Shown in pieces: positions 50,833 through 59,714 of a DNA stretch of 64,000 nt. The notes below the pieces were generated by a model, which saw only the letters and a list, made by a program, of their open reading frames with translations, was not told the origin of the DNA and ran no database searches. The position numbers and the translations under genes were made by a program. This stretch comes from Kordiimonas sp. SCSIO 12610 (GTDB taxonomy: Bacteria; Pseudomonadota; Alphaproteobacteria; Sphingomonadales; Kordiimonadaceae). The DNA is taken from positions 816,501 through 880,500 of the forward strand of contig NZ_CP073747.1 of the NCBI RefSeq assembly GCF_024398015.1, written 5' to 3'. Position 1 is the first letter of the stretch; each line of letters opens with the position of its first letter.

Positions 50833-51366
50833 ATGAAAAAAATTATGATCAGTGCGCTAATGGCATTGGGGTTTGCATTCAGTGCAGCAGCACAGCAAAC
50901 CTATGTTGTAGACAGCGGTTTTGAGCGCTTTAGCTGGGATGGCGGTGTTGGTACCACATCGGAACAAGGTGGATTTAGTTTCACGCTTGCAACAGCTGGC
51001 GAATTAACGGTTACAGATGCATTTTTCTTTGGCGACCGTTTTGATATTCTTGTGAACACACTTTCAGTTGGCCAAACATCGGTTGTAACGAACCAAGGCT
51101 CAAATGTTGGTGCCGATCCGGTAGCTGCGATCGCTGCTGGCTTCAGTAATGCAACAATCGCCCTTGCTGCCGGTGCATATGTTGTTGATTTTGCGCTTTT
51201 CCAAGATGCGCTTGACACTTCTGGCAACCCATTTAGCAGCGGTGCTGCTTTCTTCAAGGTTGATAGCGTTTCTGCTGTTCCTGAGCCTGCAACATGGTTG
51301 ATGATGATCCTTGGCTTTGCTTTCACAGGGCTTGCGCTTCGTCGTCGTAAGCTGAAAACGGCCTAA
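50833..51366 (+). CDS. PEPxxWA-CTERM sorting-domain protein
   Basis: A 177-residue exported protein. A signal peptide (IMISALMALGFAFSAAAQ) is followed by about 125 residues rich in Gly, Ala, Ser and Val, and a C-terminal sorting tail VPEPATWLMMILGFAFTGLALRRRK, the PEPxxWA variant of the PEP-CTERM signal. Such proteins are processed by an exosortase and are typically glycosylated extracellular or biofilm proteins. No exosortase gene is in the window. The domain itself is not recognised beyond the tail. ATG follows AGAGG. A strong terminator lies downstream, so it is a single-gene unit. Confidence 0.9.
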   Translation: MKKIMISALMALGFAFSAAAQQTYVVDSGFERFSWDGGVGTTSEQGGFSFTLATAGELTVTDAFFFGDRFDILVNTLSVGQTSVVTNQGSNVGADPVAAIAAGFSNATIALAAGAYVVDFALFQDALDTSGNPFSSGAAFFKVDSVSAVPEPATWLMMILGFAFTGLALRRRKLKTA

Positions 51367-51448
51367 GGCTAACCTAACAGACTATTTGGTGGCTACGATA
51401 GATATCATTCCTGGCCGCTAGATATTCAAATACCAAATATTCAAAGAG

Positions 51449-51476
51449 CGCTCCCTATTTTTAGGGAGCGTTTTTT
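51449..51476 (+). terminator. Terminator of the PEP-CTERM gene
   Basis: CGCTCCCT/AGGGAGCG stem (51449-51470) with loop ATTTTT, followed by TTTTTT, about 85 bp after the stop. Confidence 0.9.
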
Positions 51477-51675
51477 GTTGTCCTGTCCCGCCATGAAGGG
51501 CGTGTTTATCCTCTTTCACAAACATCTTACCGAAAAGGTTTTGCCTTGTCCCTAAGCGCCTATTAGGGTTGCCCGCGAGGGCTGTGGTTTAGTAACCAGT
51601 GAATGAGGGTTGGGCTAATCAGCGCACAGTGAATATAAAATTGTATATTTCCGGGTATCTACAGGGGCATCTTTG

Positions 51676-53880
51676 ATGAAACAAACACCATTTAAAAACC
51701 AAATTAAAAACCAGATACGCATTGGCGTAAGCGCACTTGCGCTTTTTCTTGCCGCATGTTCCGAAGTGGCGAATAATTCAGCAAATGAAGAAAGTGAAAA
51801 TGTGAGCGAAGTAAGCGAGGCCATCGAGGCCCCAAATTTCCTGCTCGCTGAATGGCAGGGGCCTTATGGCGGCATTCCGGATTTCACCAAGGCAAAATTA
51901 AGCGACCTTAAGGCTGGTCTGGAAACCGGAATGGCAGAGAACCTCGCTGAAATAGAGGCGATTGCCAATAACCCAGATGCGCCAACCTTTGAAAACACGA
52001 TTGTGGCGATGGAAGATACAGGGCGTGCCCTAAGTCGCCTGTTCGCATATTATGGCATCTGGGCATCGAATAATTCAACGCCAGAGTTCCGTGAGATCCA
52101 GCGAGAAGTTGCGCCAAAACTTTCCGCATTCAATTCGAAAATTACCCAGAATGATAAGCTTTTTGCTCGCGTGAAAGCGGTTTACGAAGGCGAAGAAATG
52201 AAATCTCTGCGCCCTGATCAGCAGCGTCTTGTTTGGCTAACCTATGATGGGTTCGCAAGCTTTGGTGCGACGCTAACGGGTGACGCTAAAAATCGCTATG
52301 CGGCAATCAATCAGGAACTGGCAGGCCTTCATACCAATTTCGCGAATAATGTGCTCGCTGACGAGGAAGGGTACGTTCTCTACCTGACCGAAGATCAGCT
52401 TGGCGGCCTGCCACAGTCATATATTGATGCGGCGGCAGCAGCCGCGAAATCACGCGGTGAAGAGGGTAAATTTGCGGTCACGAACACACGTTCCAGCATG
52501 GACCCTTTCCTGACTTTCTCAACTGAACGCGACCTGCGTGAAAAGGTTTGGAACACATATTATAGCCGCGGCGATAATGCGGATGATAAGGATAATAACG
52601 CGAATATCGCGAAAATCCTGAAGCTTCGTGATGAGCGGGTCAAGCTTTTGGGCTATGATAATTATGCAAGCTGGCGCCTTCAGAACCGTATGGCGAAAAC
52701 GCCGGACCGCGCGCTTGAATTGATGGAAGCCGTCTGGCCAGCCGCTATCGCACGCGTTCGAGAGGAAGTTGCTGATATGCAGGCCGTTGCGGACAGCGAA
52801 AATGCAGGCATTAAAATCGCGCCGTGGGATTATCGCTTTTACGCTGAAAAGGTGCGTAAGGCGAAATATGACCTCGATAGTAACGAGGTAAAACAATATC
52901 TTCAGGTTGATAAACTGATCGAGGCCATGCATTTCGTGGCGGGCGAGCTGTTTAACTTTGGTTTCACACCGATCACAGATGGCAGCGTTCCTGTGTTCCA
53001 CGAAGACGTTAAGGTTTGGGAAGTTACTGACAAGACATCGGGTGAGCATATTGGCCTTTGGTATCTTGACCCCTATGCACGCGCGGGCAAGCGCTCGGGC
53101 GCGTGGGCACGCTCGTTCCGTGGTCATGAAACGTTTGACGGCAAACAAACAGTCCTTTCCACTAACAATTCAAACTTTGTGAAGGGCGCAGCGGGCGCAC
53201 CGACGCTTGTATCATGGGATGATGCAACCACGTTCTTCCACGAATTCGGTCATGCCCTTCATGCGCTCTCAAGTAATGTGGTGTATCCTACATTAAACGG
53301 CGGTGTGCGTGATTACACTGAATTCCAAAGTCAGCTTCTGGAGCGCTGGTTGTCAACAGACGAAGTGATCAATACATACCTTCTGCATGTTGAAACCGGT
53401 GAACCGATGCCGAAAGCACTTGTGGATAAAATCAAGGCGGCAGGTAACTTTAATCAAGGCTTTGCAACCACTGAATATCTCGCGAGCGCGCTTGTGGATA
53501 TGCGTTTCCACACAGCAGAGGACGTATCGAACCTTGACGCCGACGCGTTTGAGCGTGAGGCGCTGGCGGCCCTTGATATGCCATCAGAGCTTGTTATGCG
53601 CCACCGCAGCCCGCATTTCGGGCATATCTTCTCTGGCGAAGGGTATTCCGCTGGCTACTATGGTTATATGTGGGCGGATGTGCTGACAAGCGACGCTGCC
53701 GAGGCATTCCGTGAGGCACCAGGTGGTTTCTATGATAAGGATGTTGCAAAACGCCTGGTGGATAACTTGTTTGCAGTTAGAAATGCAGTTGATCCAGAGG
53801 AAGCATATCGTGCCTTCCGCGGTCGTGACGCCAAGATCGAAGCCTTGATGCGCGATCGCGGTTTCCCAGTTCCAGAGTAG
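51676..53880 (+). CDS. M3-family metallopeptidase lipoprotein (Dcp-like)
   Basis: A 734-residue oligopeptidase with a lipoprotein-type leader (ALALFLAACSEV, lipobox LAAC). The zinc motif FFHEFGHALHAL is at about residue 521, with the family's following HRSPHFGHIFSGEGYSAGYYGYMW block carrying the substrate-binding Tyr residues and the expected length of about 700. Dcp and OpdA enzymes release dipeptides from short peptides; here the lipid anchor would place it in the periplasm, as for several alphaproteobacterial homologues. ATG 51676 follows AGGGGCATCT. Single gene with its own terminator; likely peptide recycling. Confidence 0.92.
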   Translation: MKQTPFKNQIKNQIRIGVSALALFLAACSEVANNSANEESENVSEVSEAIEAPNFLLAEWQGPYGGIPDFTKAKLSDLKAGLETGMAENLAEIEAIANNPDAPTFENTIVAMEDTGRALSRLFAYYGIWASNNSTPEFREIQREVAPKLSAFNSKITQNDKLFARVKAVYEGEEMKSLRPDQQRLVWLTYDGFASFGATLTGDAKNRYAAINQELAGLHTNFANNVLADEEGYVLYLTEDQLGGLPQSYIDAAAAAAKSRGEEGKFAVTNTRSSMDPFLTFSTERDLREKVWNTYYSRGDNADDKDNNANIAKILKLRDERVKLLGYDNYASWRLQNRMAKTPDRALELMEAVWPAAIARVREEVADMQAVADSENAGIKIAPWDYRFYAEKVRKAKYDLDSNEVKQYLQVDKLIEAMHFVAGELFNFGFTPITDGSVPVFHEDVKVWEVTDKTSGEHIGLWYLDPYARAGKRSGAWARSFRGHETFDGKQTVLSTNNSNFVKGAAGAPTLVSWDDATTFFHEFGHALHALSSNVVYPTLNGGVRDYTEFQSQLLERWLSTDEVINTYLLHVETGEPMPKALVDKIKAAGNFNQGFATTEYLASALVDMRFHTAEDVSNLDADAFEREALAALDMPSELVMRHRSPHFGHIFSGEGYSAGYYGYMWADVLTSDAAEAFREAPGGFYDKDVAKRLVDNLFAVRNAVDPEEAYRAFRGRDAKIEALMRDRGFPVPE

Positions 53881-53904
53881 ACGTGCAAAGATATTAAATC
53901 TTGA

Positions 53905-53929
53905 AAGGGTGCCTTGGGCGCCCTTTTTT
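53905..53929 (+). terminator. Terminator of the M3 peptidase gene
   Basis: AAGGGTGCC/GGCGCCCTT hairpin (53905-53923) with one G-T pair, followed by a T-run. Confidence 0.85.
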
Positions 53930-54031
53930 GTGCCTTGATACCCGTATTTAATGCGGAGGCAGAATTTTTATGGAAGGCGTGATATAAGGCCAGAGTGCAA
54001 TGATTGAATTTAGAGGGATAAGCGCTTCACT

Positions 54032-54469
54032 ATGACCAAACTGAATATTATTACGCTGTTGCAAATCTCGTTGGCGCCTGCGTTTCTACTGGTAGCGCTT
54101 GGCGGGTTACTAAACCTATATTCCATCCGGCTGGGCCGAATTGTTGACAGGTCCAGGGTCTTGCAGGAGCGTTTTCATGATACTGAGGGTGAAGATCATG
54201 AGCATATCGTCATTGAATTAAACGGCCTTCAGCGCCGCATCAAGGTTGTAAACAACGCAATTGCGTATGGTGTTGCTGGGGCGATTGTGGTGTGCCTTCT
54301 GATCAGTCTATTGTTCTTCATGGGGCTATTGGGGCTTGAATGGACCTTGATGATTACAGCGCTTTTTATCGTAGCAATGCTTTTGCTTTCTATATCACTG
54401 ATCCGTTTTTTGCAGGAAGTCCATATAGCAAACCGGGATATTAAAATTCGGGATAAGTTTTTACGGTGA
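54032..54469 (+). CDS. DUF2721 membrane protein
   Basis: A 145-residue protein with three hydrophobic helices (about 7-30, 79-104 and 106-128). The order ITLLQISLAPAFLLVALGGLLNLYSIRLGRIVDRSR and later LQRRIKVVNNAIAYGVAG matches DUF2721, a small family of cytoplasmic-membrane proteins of unknown role. It stands between the M3 peptidase and an unrelated pair, with a roughly 120-bp gap on each side. ATG is preceded by GAGGGATAAGCG, a weak site. Confidence 0.85.
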   Translation: MTKLNIITLLQISLAPAFLLVALGGLLNLYSIRLGRIVDRSRVLQERFHDTEGEDHEHIVIELNGLQRRIKVVNNAIAYGVAGAIVVCLLISLLFFMGLLGLEWTLMITALFIVAMLLLSISLIRFLQEVHIANRDIKIRDKFLR

Positions 54470-54586
54470 GCGCTAGGTTCTTGAATGGCTCTGATATTGC
54501 CACACAGTTTAATGTATTTTACCATGAATTATTGCGTAATCAGGACGCTGATTTATGGTGATTATTTAAATCTATTGTGGGCGTAG

Positions 54587-56038
54587 ATGAGGTATATATT
54601 TTTTCTTTGCTATTTATGTGTTGCTCTTGTTGTTGAGCAAGAGTTCAATACAGTGGCTGCGATCAAAGAGACGCCACAAGAAAATATCTCTGAGAAAACA
54701 TCTGCATTTGTCACAGTAAGCTATGCTGACGGCAAAATTTCTGCGGATTATAAATTAGGTAAATCGGTTTCCAGCTTTCCGTTTTTTGCTAAAGAAAACC
54801 CGTATTTTGCTAGTTCCTGGCAGATACAATCAGATGTTTTGTTAATCACCAATAATATGGTGAAGTCGATTGATGGGCGCGATTTTGATAGGTTTACCAT
54901 CCTGATTTCTCCTGAGCCTGAAGATACGAGCAATTCCTGGAGTTTGGCAAAAATAGGCGATGAGGGTGTTGTTCTGCAAACAGGGTATTTGCTCGGAAAT
55001 AAAGAAATATTTGAAACGACGATCTGTATTCTGGACCGCCCTAGCGTTTGCGATGCCATACCTGATATGCCACCAGCGTTTGATCATAAAATGAGCGGTG
55101 TCATCGATCCTGTAACTGCGTCAAGGGGAAGTGCCGTCTATTTCGGTGTGCAGGATTATGAAAACCATTATGACTATCGTTTCTTATTTGATAGCGCGAC
55201 ACCGGAATGGCTAGCTAACAGCCTTCGTGAAGAGCTGAAATATTCCCTGAAATTTCATGAAAATACGCTCTATTGGACTTTCGATACACCGATTTCGATT
55301 TTTACGCACTTTGATGGTGAGCATGACATAAATCAATGGCGTGCAGACGCTACCGATGGCGGTGCTTATGTCTTTCGTTTTCGTGGTGATGGTTTTACCC
55401 CAAAAAATGATTTTGTTCAGCGTACTGTGGCTAAATATATATATTTAAATCAGAATAATAGAATTGCTCTTAATTGGTTTAATCAAAAAGATGTTATGGA
55501 AAACCCTTGGTTCTATGTTGGGTCTATCGGTTATTGGACCGATAGCATGATGCAAAAGCGGTTCGATTTAGAACAGAAACAAACAGACCGAGACTTTCAA
55601 ACAAACATGCGTGCGTGCCTTGAGAATAAAGCGCAGATAGCTGCTTTGGCAGAAGAAAACAAAGAGCCTGTACCTGTCGCGCAGGAATGTGGATATGTTT
55701 TCATGTGGCTCGTAGATACGCTTATTAAAACCAAAAGCGAGCAACAATCAGATATGTTTTCTGTTTGGCAATCATTATTGGGGGTGAAAGTGCGAGAAGG
55801 TGGCTTGCGTCAGCGTTTTCTCAGGCAAATACTTGATATTGATGAAGACAGCACTCTCGCCGGTTTTTTCTACTCGCTTAATAAGCCGACACTGGAATAT
55901 GTAAATGCCTTGAGGCTATCGCTGGTTTCGGTCGGTCGTGAGGATTTGGCAAATCGCTATTTCCCAGAGGTATCAGACACTACCACTACCGCCAAAATTT
56001 TAAACATCTTTGAAAATGTTGTAAACGACAGGAATTGA
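54587..56038 (+). CDS. Exported protein of unknown function
   Basis: A 483-residue protein with a short hydrophobic leader (YIFFLCYLCVALVVEQ) that may be a signal peptide or an anchor. The body is polar, Asp- and Phe-rich, with several beta-like stretches and many aromatic residues (for example NHYDYRFLFDSATPEWL and TLYWTFDTPISIFTHF). Four Cys are scattered. No recognised domain. Its stop is 5 bp before the start of the serine hydrolase gene, so both are translated together and likely act in one pathway. Confidence 0.6.
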   Translation: MRYIFFLCYLCVALVVEQEFNTVAAIKETPQENISEKTSAFVTVSYADGKISADYKLGKSVSSFPFFAKENPYFASSWQIQSDVLLITNNMVKSIDGRDFDRFTILISPEPEDTSNSWSLAKIGDEGVVLQTGYLLGNKEIFETTICILDRPSVCDAIPDMPPAFDHKMSGVIDPVTASRGSAVYFGVQDYENHYDYRFLFDSATPEWLANSLREELKYSLKFHENTLYWTFDTPISIFTHFDGEHDINQWRADATDGGAYVFRFRGDGFTPKNDFVQRTVAKYIYLNQNNRIALNWFNQKDVMENPWFYVGSIGYWTDSMMQKRFDLEQKQTDRDFQTNMRACLENKAQIAALAEENKEPVPVAQECGYVFMWLVDTLIKTKSEQQSDMFSVWQSLLGVKVREGGLRQRFLRQILDIDEDSTLAGFFYSLNKPTLEYVNALRLSLVSVGREDLANRYFPEVSDTTTTAKILNIFENVVNDRN

Positions 56039-56043
56039 TTATT

Positions 56044-57147
56044 ATGACCAGTATCGTTGGCCGGTATATATGCATTCTTTTAATCTCGCTATGTCTTGCT
56101 TTTCAAGCACGCGCTGACGATAATGCCCCGCTCAATCGGTTTGAATATTGGCCGGACGATCAATCACCCCTAACCGAAAACGGCAAGGCACAGATCAAAT
56201 CCTATCTGGAGAAAAACGGGTCTTCTTCTTTCCTGATCATCCGCAAGGGTAAAATTGCTTTTGAATATGGTGATATACACAAGAAACACCTGATCCATAG
56301 CATGCGAAAACCAATCATGAGCTTGCTCTATGGCAGGGCTGTCGAAAAGGGCCAAATTGATCTTGAGGAAACGGTTGCTTCACTCGACCTTGATGAAACA
56401 GGTGTCGCTTTCACTGATACTGAAAAAAGCGCAACGGTGGCTGATCTCTTGAAAGCACGCTCCGGTATTTATTTGCCGGCGGCTGCTGAAACCAGCGAAA
56501 TGGCCGCAGCACGGCCCAAGCGGGGTCTTCACCAACCCGGCGAGCAATATTTTTATAATAACTGGTCCTTCAATAGTGTGGGGTCTGTGTTCGAAGCAAA
56601 AACCGGCATCCGTATCTATGATGCCTTTCATGAACAACTTGCAAAACCATTGGGGATGACCAGTTACCAGCATAACATCGGTAATTTCAGTGTCGTGAGC
56701 AATGAAGATGACCTTGAAATGGACGGTCTTGATGGATTTTATTTGCTTGAAGCAGAGAACTCCCGTCATCCGGCCTATCATTTCCGACTGTCCGCCCATG
56801 ACCTTGCGCTTATTGGGCAGTTGATCGTTCAGGACGGAAACTGGAACAGCGAACAATTAGTTCCAAGCGAATGGTTAGAGAAAAGCACCCAATGCTACTC
56901 GGTGATCAATGAGAATATCGGCGGTGGGCGCTCGCTTTGTTATGGCATGATGTGGGAATTGGTGCGCCAAAGCGACAACAGAATAACCGCATTCTCGCAT
57001 ACGGGCCTCGGTGTTCATATGATCTATGTCTATCCCGCGGCGGAACTGGTTCTGGTGCACAGGGTGGATACCGAGGGCGAGTACCATTTCCCAAGCGGCG
57101 GCACACCCGCGTTAATCGGCATGACCTTCGGGGCGTTTAAGCGGTAA
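56044..57147 (+). CDS. Exported serine hydrolase, beta-lactamase class C family
   Basis: A 367-residue protein with a signal peptide (YICILLISLCLAFQARA). The active-site motifs of class C/PBP4-like serine hydrolases are present: SxxK in HSMRKPIM with the nucleophile Ser, YxN in YFYNNWS, and HTGLG in place of KTG. The family includes esterases and D-amino-acid peptidases as well as beta-lactamases, so resistance should not be assumed. ATG 56044 begins 5 bp after the stop of the preceding unknown gene. The shared transcript suggests that the unknown protein is its partner or substrate. Confidence 0.88.
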   Translation: MTSIVGRYICILLISLCLAFQARADDNAPLNRFEYWPDDQSPLTENGKAQIKSYLEKNGSSSFLIIRKGKIAFEYGDIHKKHLIHSMRKPIMSLLYGRAVEKGQIDLEETVASLDLDETGVAFTDTEKSATVADLLKARSGIYLPAAAETSEMAAARPKRGLHQPGEQYFYNNWSFNSVGSVFEAKTGIRIYDAFHEQLAKPLGMTSYQHNIGNFSVVSNEDDLEMDGLDGFYLLEAENSRHPAYHFRLSAHDLALIGQLIVQDGNWNSEQLVPSEWLEKSTQCYSVINENIGGGRSLCYGMMWELVRQSDNRITAFSHTGLGVHMIYVYPAAELVLVHRVDTEGEYHFPSGGTPALIGMTFGAFKR

Positions 57148-57203
57148 GGATCAGTCTATTTAAATCGTAAAGGGGGAGTATCGGTATTTTCAATCAATAC
57201 TCC

Positions 57204-58940
57204 TTATTTCGCATTCTCTTTTTCGCGCTTGCTGGCTTCTTTTCTTTGTTTGCGTAATTCGCGCTTGCGTTCCTTTGCTTCTTTCTTCAGGCGCCTAATA
57301 CGCTGCCCTTCAGTTTCATAAAGTGGAAGAAGATCATTTATGACCGGGTCGGGATAAAATGCTCTATCTTTCAAGGATTGCGGGGCATTTTCAATGTCGC
57401 CTTGCGATAGTAATGAAATGACCATTTCTGTTTTGAAGCCAGCAGCTGTGCCAGCCCCTGAGGCCACCCCGTTATAAGTGACATAACGGGTGCGGTTATA
57501 GTCATTTTGTTTTTCAACAATAAAGGCCTCAGCTTTTTCTTTTTGTGTAAGCTGCGCGGCTTTCAAAAGTGTCATTTCTTCAATGGCAACCTTAGACGAA
57601 AACTCTCCAGTGAAAGTGATTAGCCAGGTTCCATCATCTTGTTTTTTCGTATTGAATCCTTTGCCACCCAAAAGGGAATAACTTTGTCCAAAGCTATCAT
57701 GGCCGGACCGAAATGGCTGCCATAAAGGAAGCAGGGAAAATAACGATGAAAATTTGCTATTGTTCGATTGAAGTTGGCTGAAATTCCGGTTTGCAATTGC
57801 ATTGGCAACCTTTAGCTTTGCAACGTCACTTTTTAATAAACCAGTGCGCTCGGCTTCGGGCACAGCCTTCTGTATTAAACGAATTTGCGAATAGGTCACA
57901 TCCGTTGCAGGGAAGTCCGTCGCGGTTTGATATGCCTGTTTTACTTTCTCCATATCGCCTGCATGATAATCTCTGTAAATATCAACGATTTTGCGCATTC
58001 TGGCGTAAATCTTTTTTTGTGCCTCTGTTTGCTTGTTAAGCTGTGAAAGCCACTCGTAAGCGCGTTCAATATTGCCGTAACGCGCCTGTTCAGTCGCACC
58101 AATCGCATATACAAGGTCATCCGCTGTACGATTTTTGTTCACAATTGTGCTGGCTTGCTCATTGCGAGGTCGGAAGGAATATCGTGGAAGTGTGCTGCCT
58201 GTGCTTTTGGGTACTTGATAGCCTGCTTCAACGAGATATTCCCACTGACTAAGGTTTTCGGGTGTGCCCGGGAATTCGCCCACCGATTGAACAGCTTGTG
58301 AAAAAATTGGCGCGAGAGAAAAATGAGCCAATGTCTGTAGCATTGGTTTGTATTTATCAGAATTTTGCCATCCCTTCGGCATCAGGCCAATCAGCTTTGC
58401 TGTGTGTGAGCGACTATAGGGTTTTTCCAATAACAGTTGTTGAAGGATTTCTGCGCCCTTGTCCGTTTGGCCTGTTGTGATCAATGCATTTGCCTCGATA
58501 ACCTTGATTGCAGAATCAACTTCTCTTGATGTTTTTTTGTTAAGAGTAATCGTATCGACAAGCGCATACATGGCATTCGCGTCGCTTAATGCGGCTTCGG
58601 TATTGTTTGCTTCCAAATTGTGAATAGCACGCGCGCGAAGGACATTCAGTTTCCGCATTGGGAAAGCATCCAATGTGCTGTTGGTCATCAGTTCGTTACA
58701 GGCATCTACGCCTGCTTGGCCGTGAAGTTTTGCCCAGGGTTTATTATTTTCGCCCTGTGCGTTCACAATACCCAATGTCGCTGCGGTTAGGGCGACGCGG
58801 CCGAGTAGCTTACCCTCTCCTTCGGGGGCAGCATAGCCATCACATTTGTTCCAAACAGTTGCTTCCCGCGGTGCAGTTCGTACACATGCGGACAACAGGA
58901 TTGCCAATATAATGATAGTAAGCTGTTGACGTCGCGCCAT
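57204..58940 (-). CDS. Large lipoprotein with TPR-like helices, unknown
   Basis: A 578-residue protein with a lipoprotein leader (TIIILAILLSAC, lipobox LSAC). The N-terminal part after the Cys has CDGYAAPEGEGKLLGRVAL and a CNEL. Residues 90-340 read as TPR-like helix pairs (RARAIHNLEANNTEAALSDANAMYALV, IYRDYHAGDMEKVKQAYQTA). The end is a run of charged residues (KKEAKERKRELRKQRKEASKREKENAK, shown in part). No known family. The gene is alone on its strand; its promoter region faces the GntR gene and may be shared, with a TACCC/GGGTA palindrome at about 59036-59058. Confidence 0.65.
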   Translation of the reverse strand: MARRQQLTIIILAILLSACVRTAPREATVWNKCDGYAAPEGEGKLLGRVALTAATLGIVNAQGENNKPWAKLHGQAGVDACNELMTNSTLDAFPMRKLNVLRARAIHNLEANNTEAALSDANAMYALVDTITLNKKTSREVDSAIKVIEANALITTGQTDKGAEILQQLLLEKPYSRSHTAKLIGLMPKGWQNSDKYKPMLQTLAHFSLAPIFSQAVQSVGEFPGTPENLSQWEYLVEAGYQVPKSTGSTLPRYSFRPRNEQASTIVNKNRTADDLVYAIGATEQARYGNIERAYEWLSQLNKQTEAQKKIYARMRKIVDIYRDYHAGDMEKVKQAYQTATDFPATDVTYSQIRLIQKAVPEAERTGLLKSDVAKLKVANAIANRNFSQLQSNNSKFSSLFSLLPLWQPFRSGHDSFGQSYSLLGGKGFNTKKQDDGTWLITFTGEFSSKVAIEEMTLLKAAQLTQKEKAEAFIVEKQNDYNRTRYVTYNGVASGAGTAAGFKTEMVISLLSQGDIENAPQSLKDRAFYPDPVINDLLPLYETEGQRIRRLKKEAKERKRELRKQRKEASKREKENAK

Positions 58941-59035
58941 GATAACCCCCCATAATTAAGCACAAAATAAACACGCCCTAGTATTAAATTACAGTCAGTG
59001 AAACGCAAGTGTATTTTTAAGGTTTTGATTGAACA

Positions 59036-59058
59036 GTATACCCCTTGCATGGGTACAC
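59036..59058. promoter_or_regulatory. Possible second GntR-type operator
   Basis: GTATACCCCTTGCATGGGTACAC: arms GTATACCC and GGGTACAC (7 of 8 paired), about 100 bp before the lipoprotein start at 58940. It resembles the palindrome at 59228-59253 in having a TAC-rich half, but the spacing differs. Confidence 0.3.
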
Positions 59059-59227
59059 GAACAAAGGCAAAGGGAAGCTTTGGGAGCGTTTAAGCGGTAA
59101 GAACTATCAATGCTAGGGATACCCATCCTTTGCGTGAAAGTTGGAAATGCATAACTTCCATTTAACTTATTAACCAGCATCGCTGTGACAGATGCAGGCG
59201 AAATTGGTTGACTCTTATTTGTTCCTG

Positions 59228-59253
59228 TTGTACCACTACAATACACGGTACAA
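59228..59253. promoter_or_regulatory. Putative operator of the GntR/YtrA regulator
   Basis: TTGTACC (59228-59234) and GGTACAA (59247-59253) form a perfect 7-bp inverted repeat with 12 bp between arms. It lies 65 bp before the gntR-like start, the usual place for an autoregulatory site of a YtrA-type repressor. Confidence 0.55.
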
Positions 59254-59317
59254 AGGGTACATAAATCGATTTGAAATCATGTTATTAAAATAACAAACAA
59301 AATTGGACACTGAGGAT

Positions 59318-59710
59318 ATGGATATAACCATCAATATGGATGACGAGCTACCGCTGTTCGCCCAGCTTGTAGATGGGGTAAAGGCCGCAATCGATGCGGG
59401 GCGTGTTATGCCTGGTGACGCTTTGCCCTCTATTCGTCAGCTCGCAGGGGATTTGGGCTTAAACGCAAAAACTGTCGCCAAGGCCTATAAAATCCTTGAG
59501 CGCGACAGTGTGATTCAGACAAGGGGGTATCGGGGAACCTATATCCATCCGGAAGCAAAGAAAAATATCGGTGTCGATATTAATGCCTGGGTCACCAACA
59601 CGCTTACGCAAACAATAGACAGTCTTCGAAAAGGCGGCGCCACAGATAGCGAAATAAGGATCGCTTTCAATAATGTGATGAATGGCCGCCATACGACACG
59701 CAAGGAATAG
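59318..59710 (+). CDS. GntR-family regulator, YtrA subfamily
   Basis: A 130-residue transcriptional regulator. The N-terminal winged helix is complete: PLFAQLVDGVKAAIDAGRVMPGDALPSIRQLAGDLGLNAKTVAKAYKILERDSVIQTRGYRGTYI, the standard GntR DNA-binding fold. The C-terminal part is only about 50 residues, too short for a ligand pocket, as in the YtrA subfamily that usually controls adjacent ABC transporters. Here the downstream gene, 4 bp away, encodes a multi-helix membrane protein instead. ATG 59318 is close to GAGG; ATG 59336 and TTG 59303 are alternatives. A palindromic operator candidate lies upstream. Confidence 0.88.
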   Translation: MDITINMDDELPLFAQLVDGVKAAIDAGRVMPGDALPSIRQLAGDLGLNAKTVAKAYKILERDSVIQTRGYRGTYIHPEAKKNIGVDINAWVTNTLTQTIDSLRKGGATDSEIRIAFNNVMNGRHTTRKE

Positions 59711-59714
59711 AAAA

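Noticed and set aside
57204-58940. Idea that the large lipoprotein is a peptidoglycan-polymerase activator of the LpoA type
   Set aside because: TPR-like helices and a lipobox are shared, but no LpoA C-terminal domain is visible and the basic tail does not fit.
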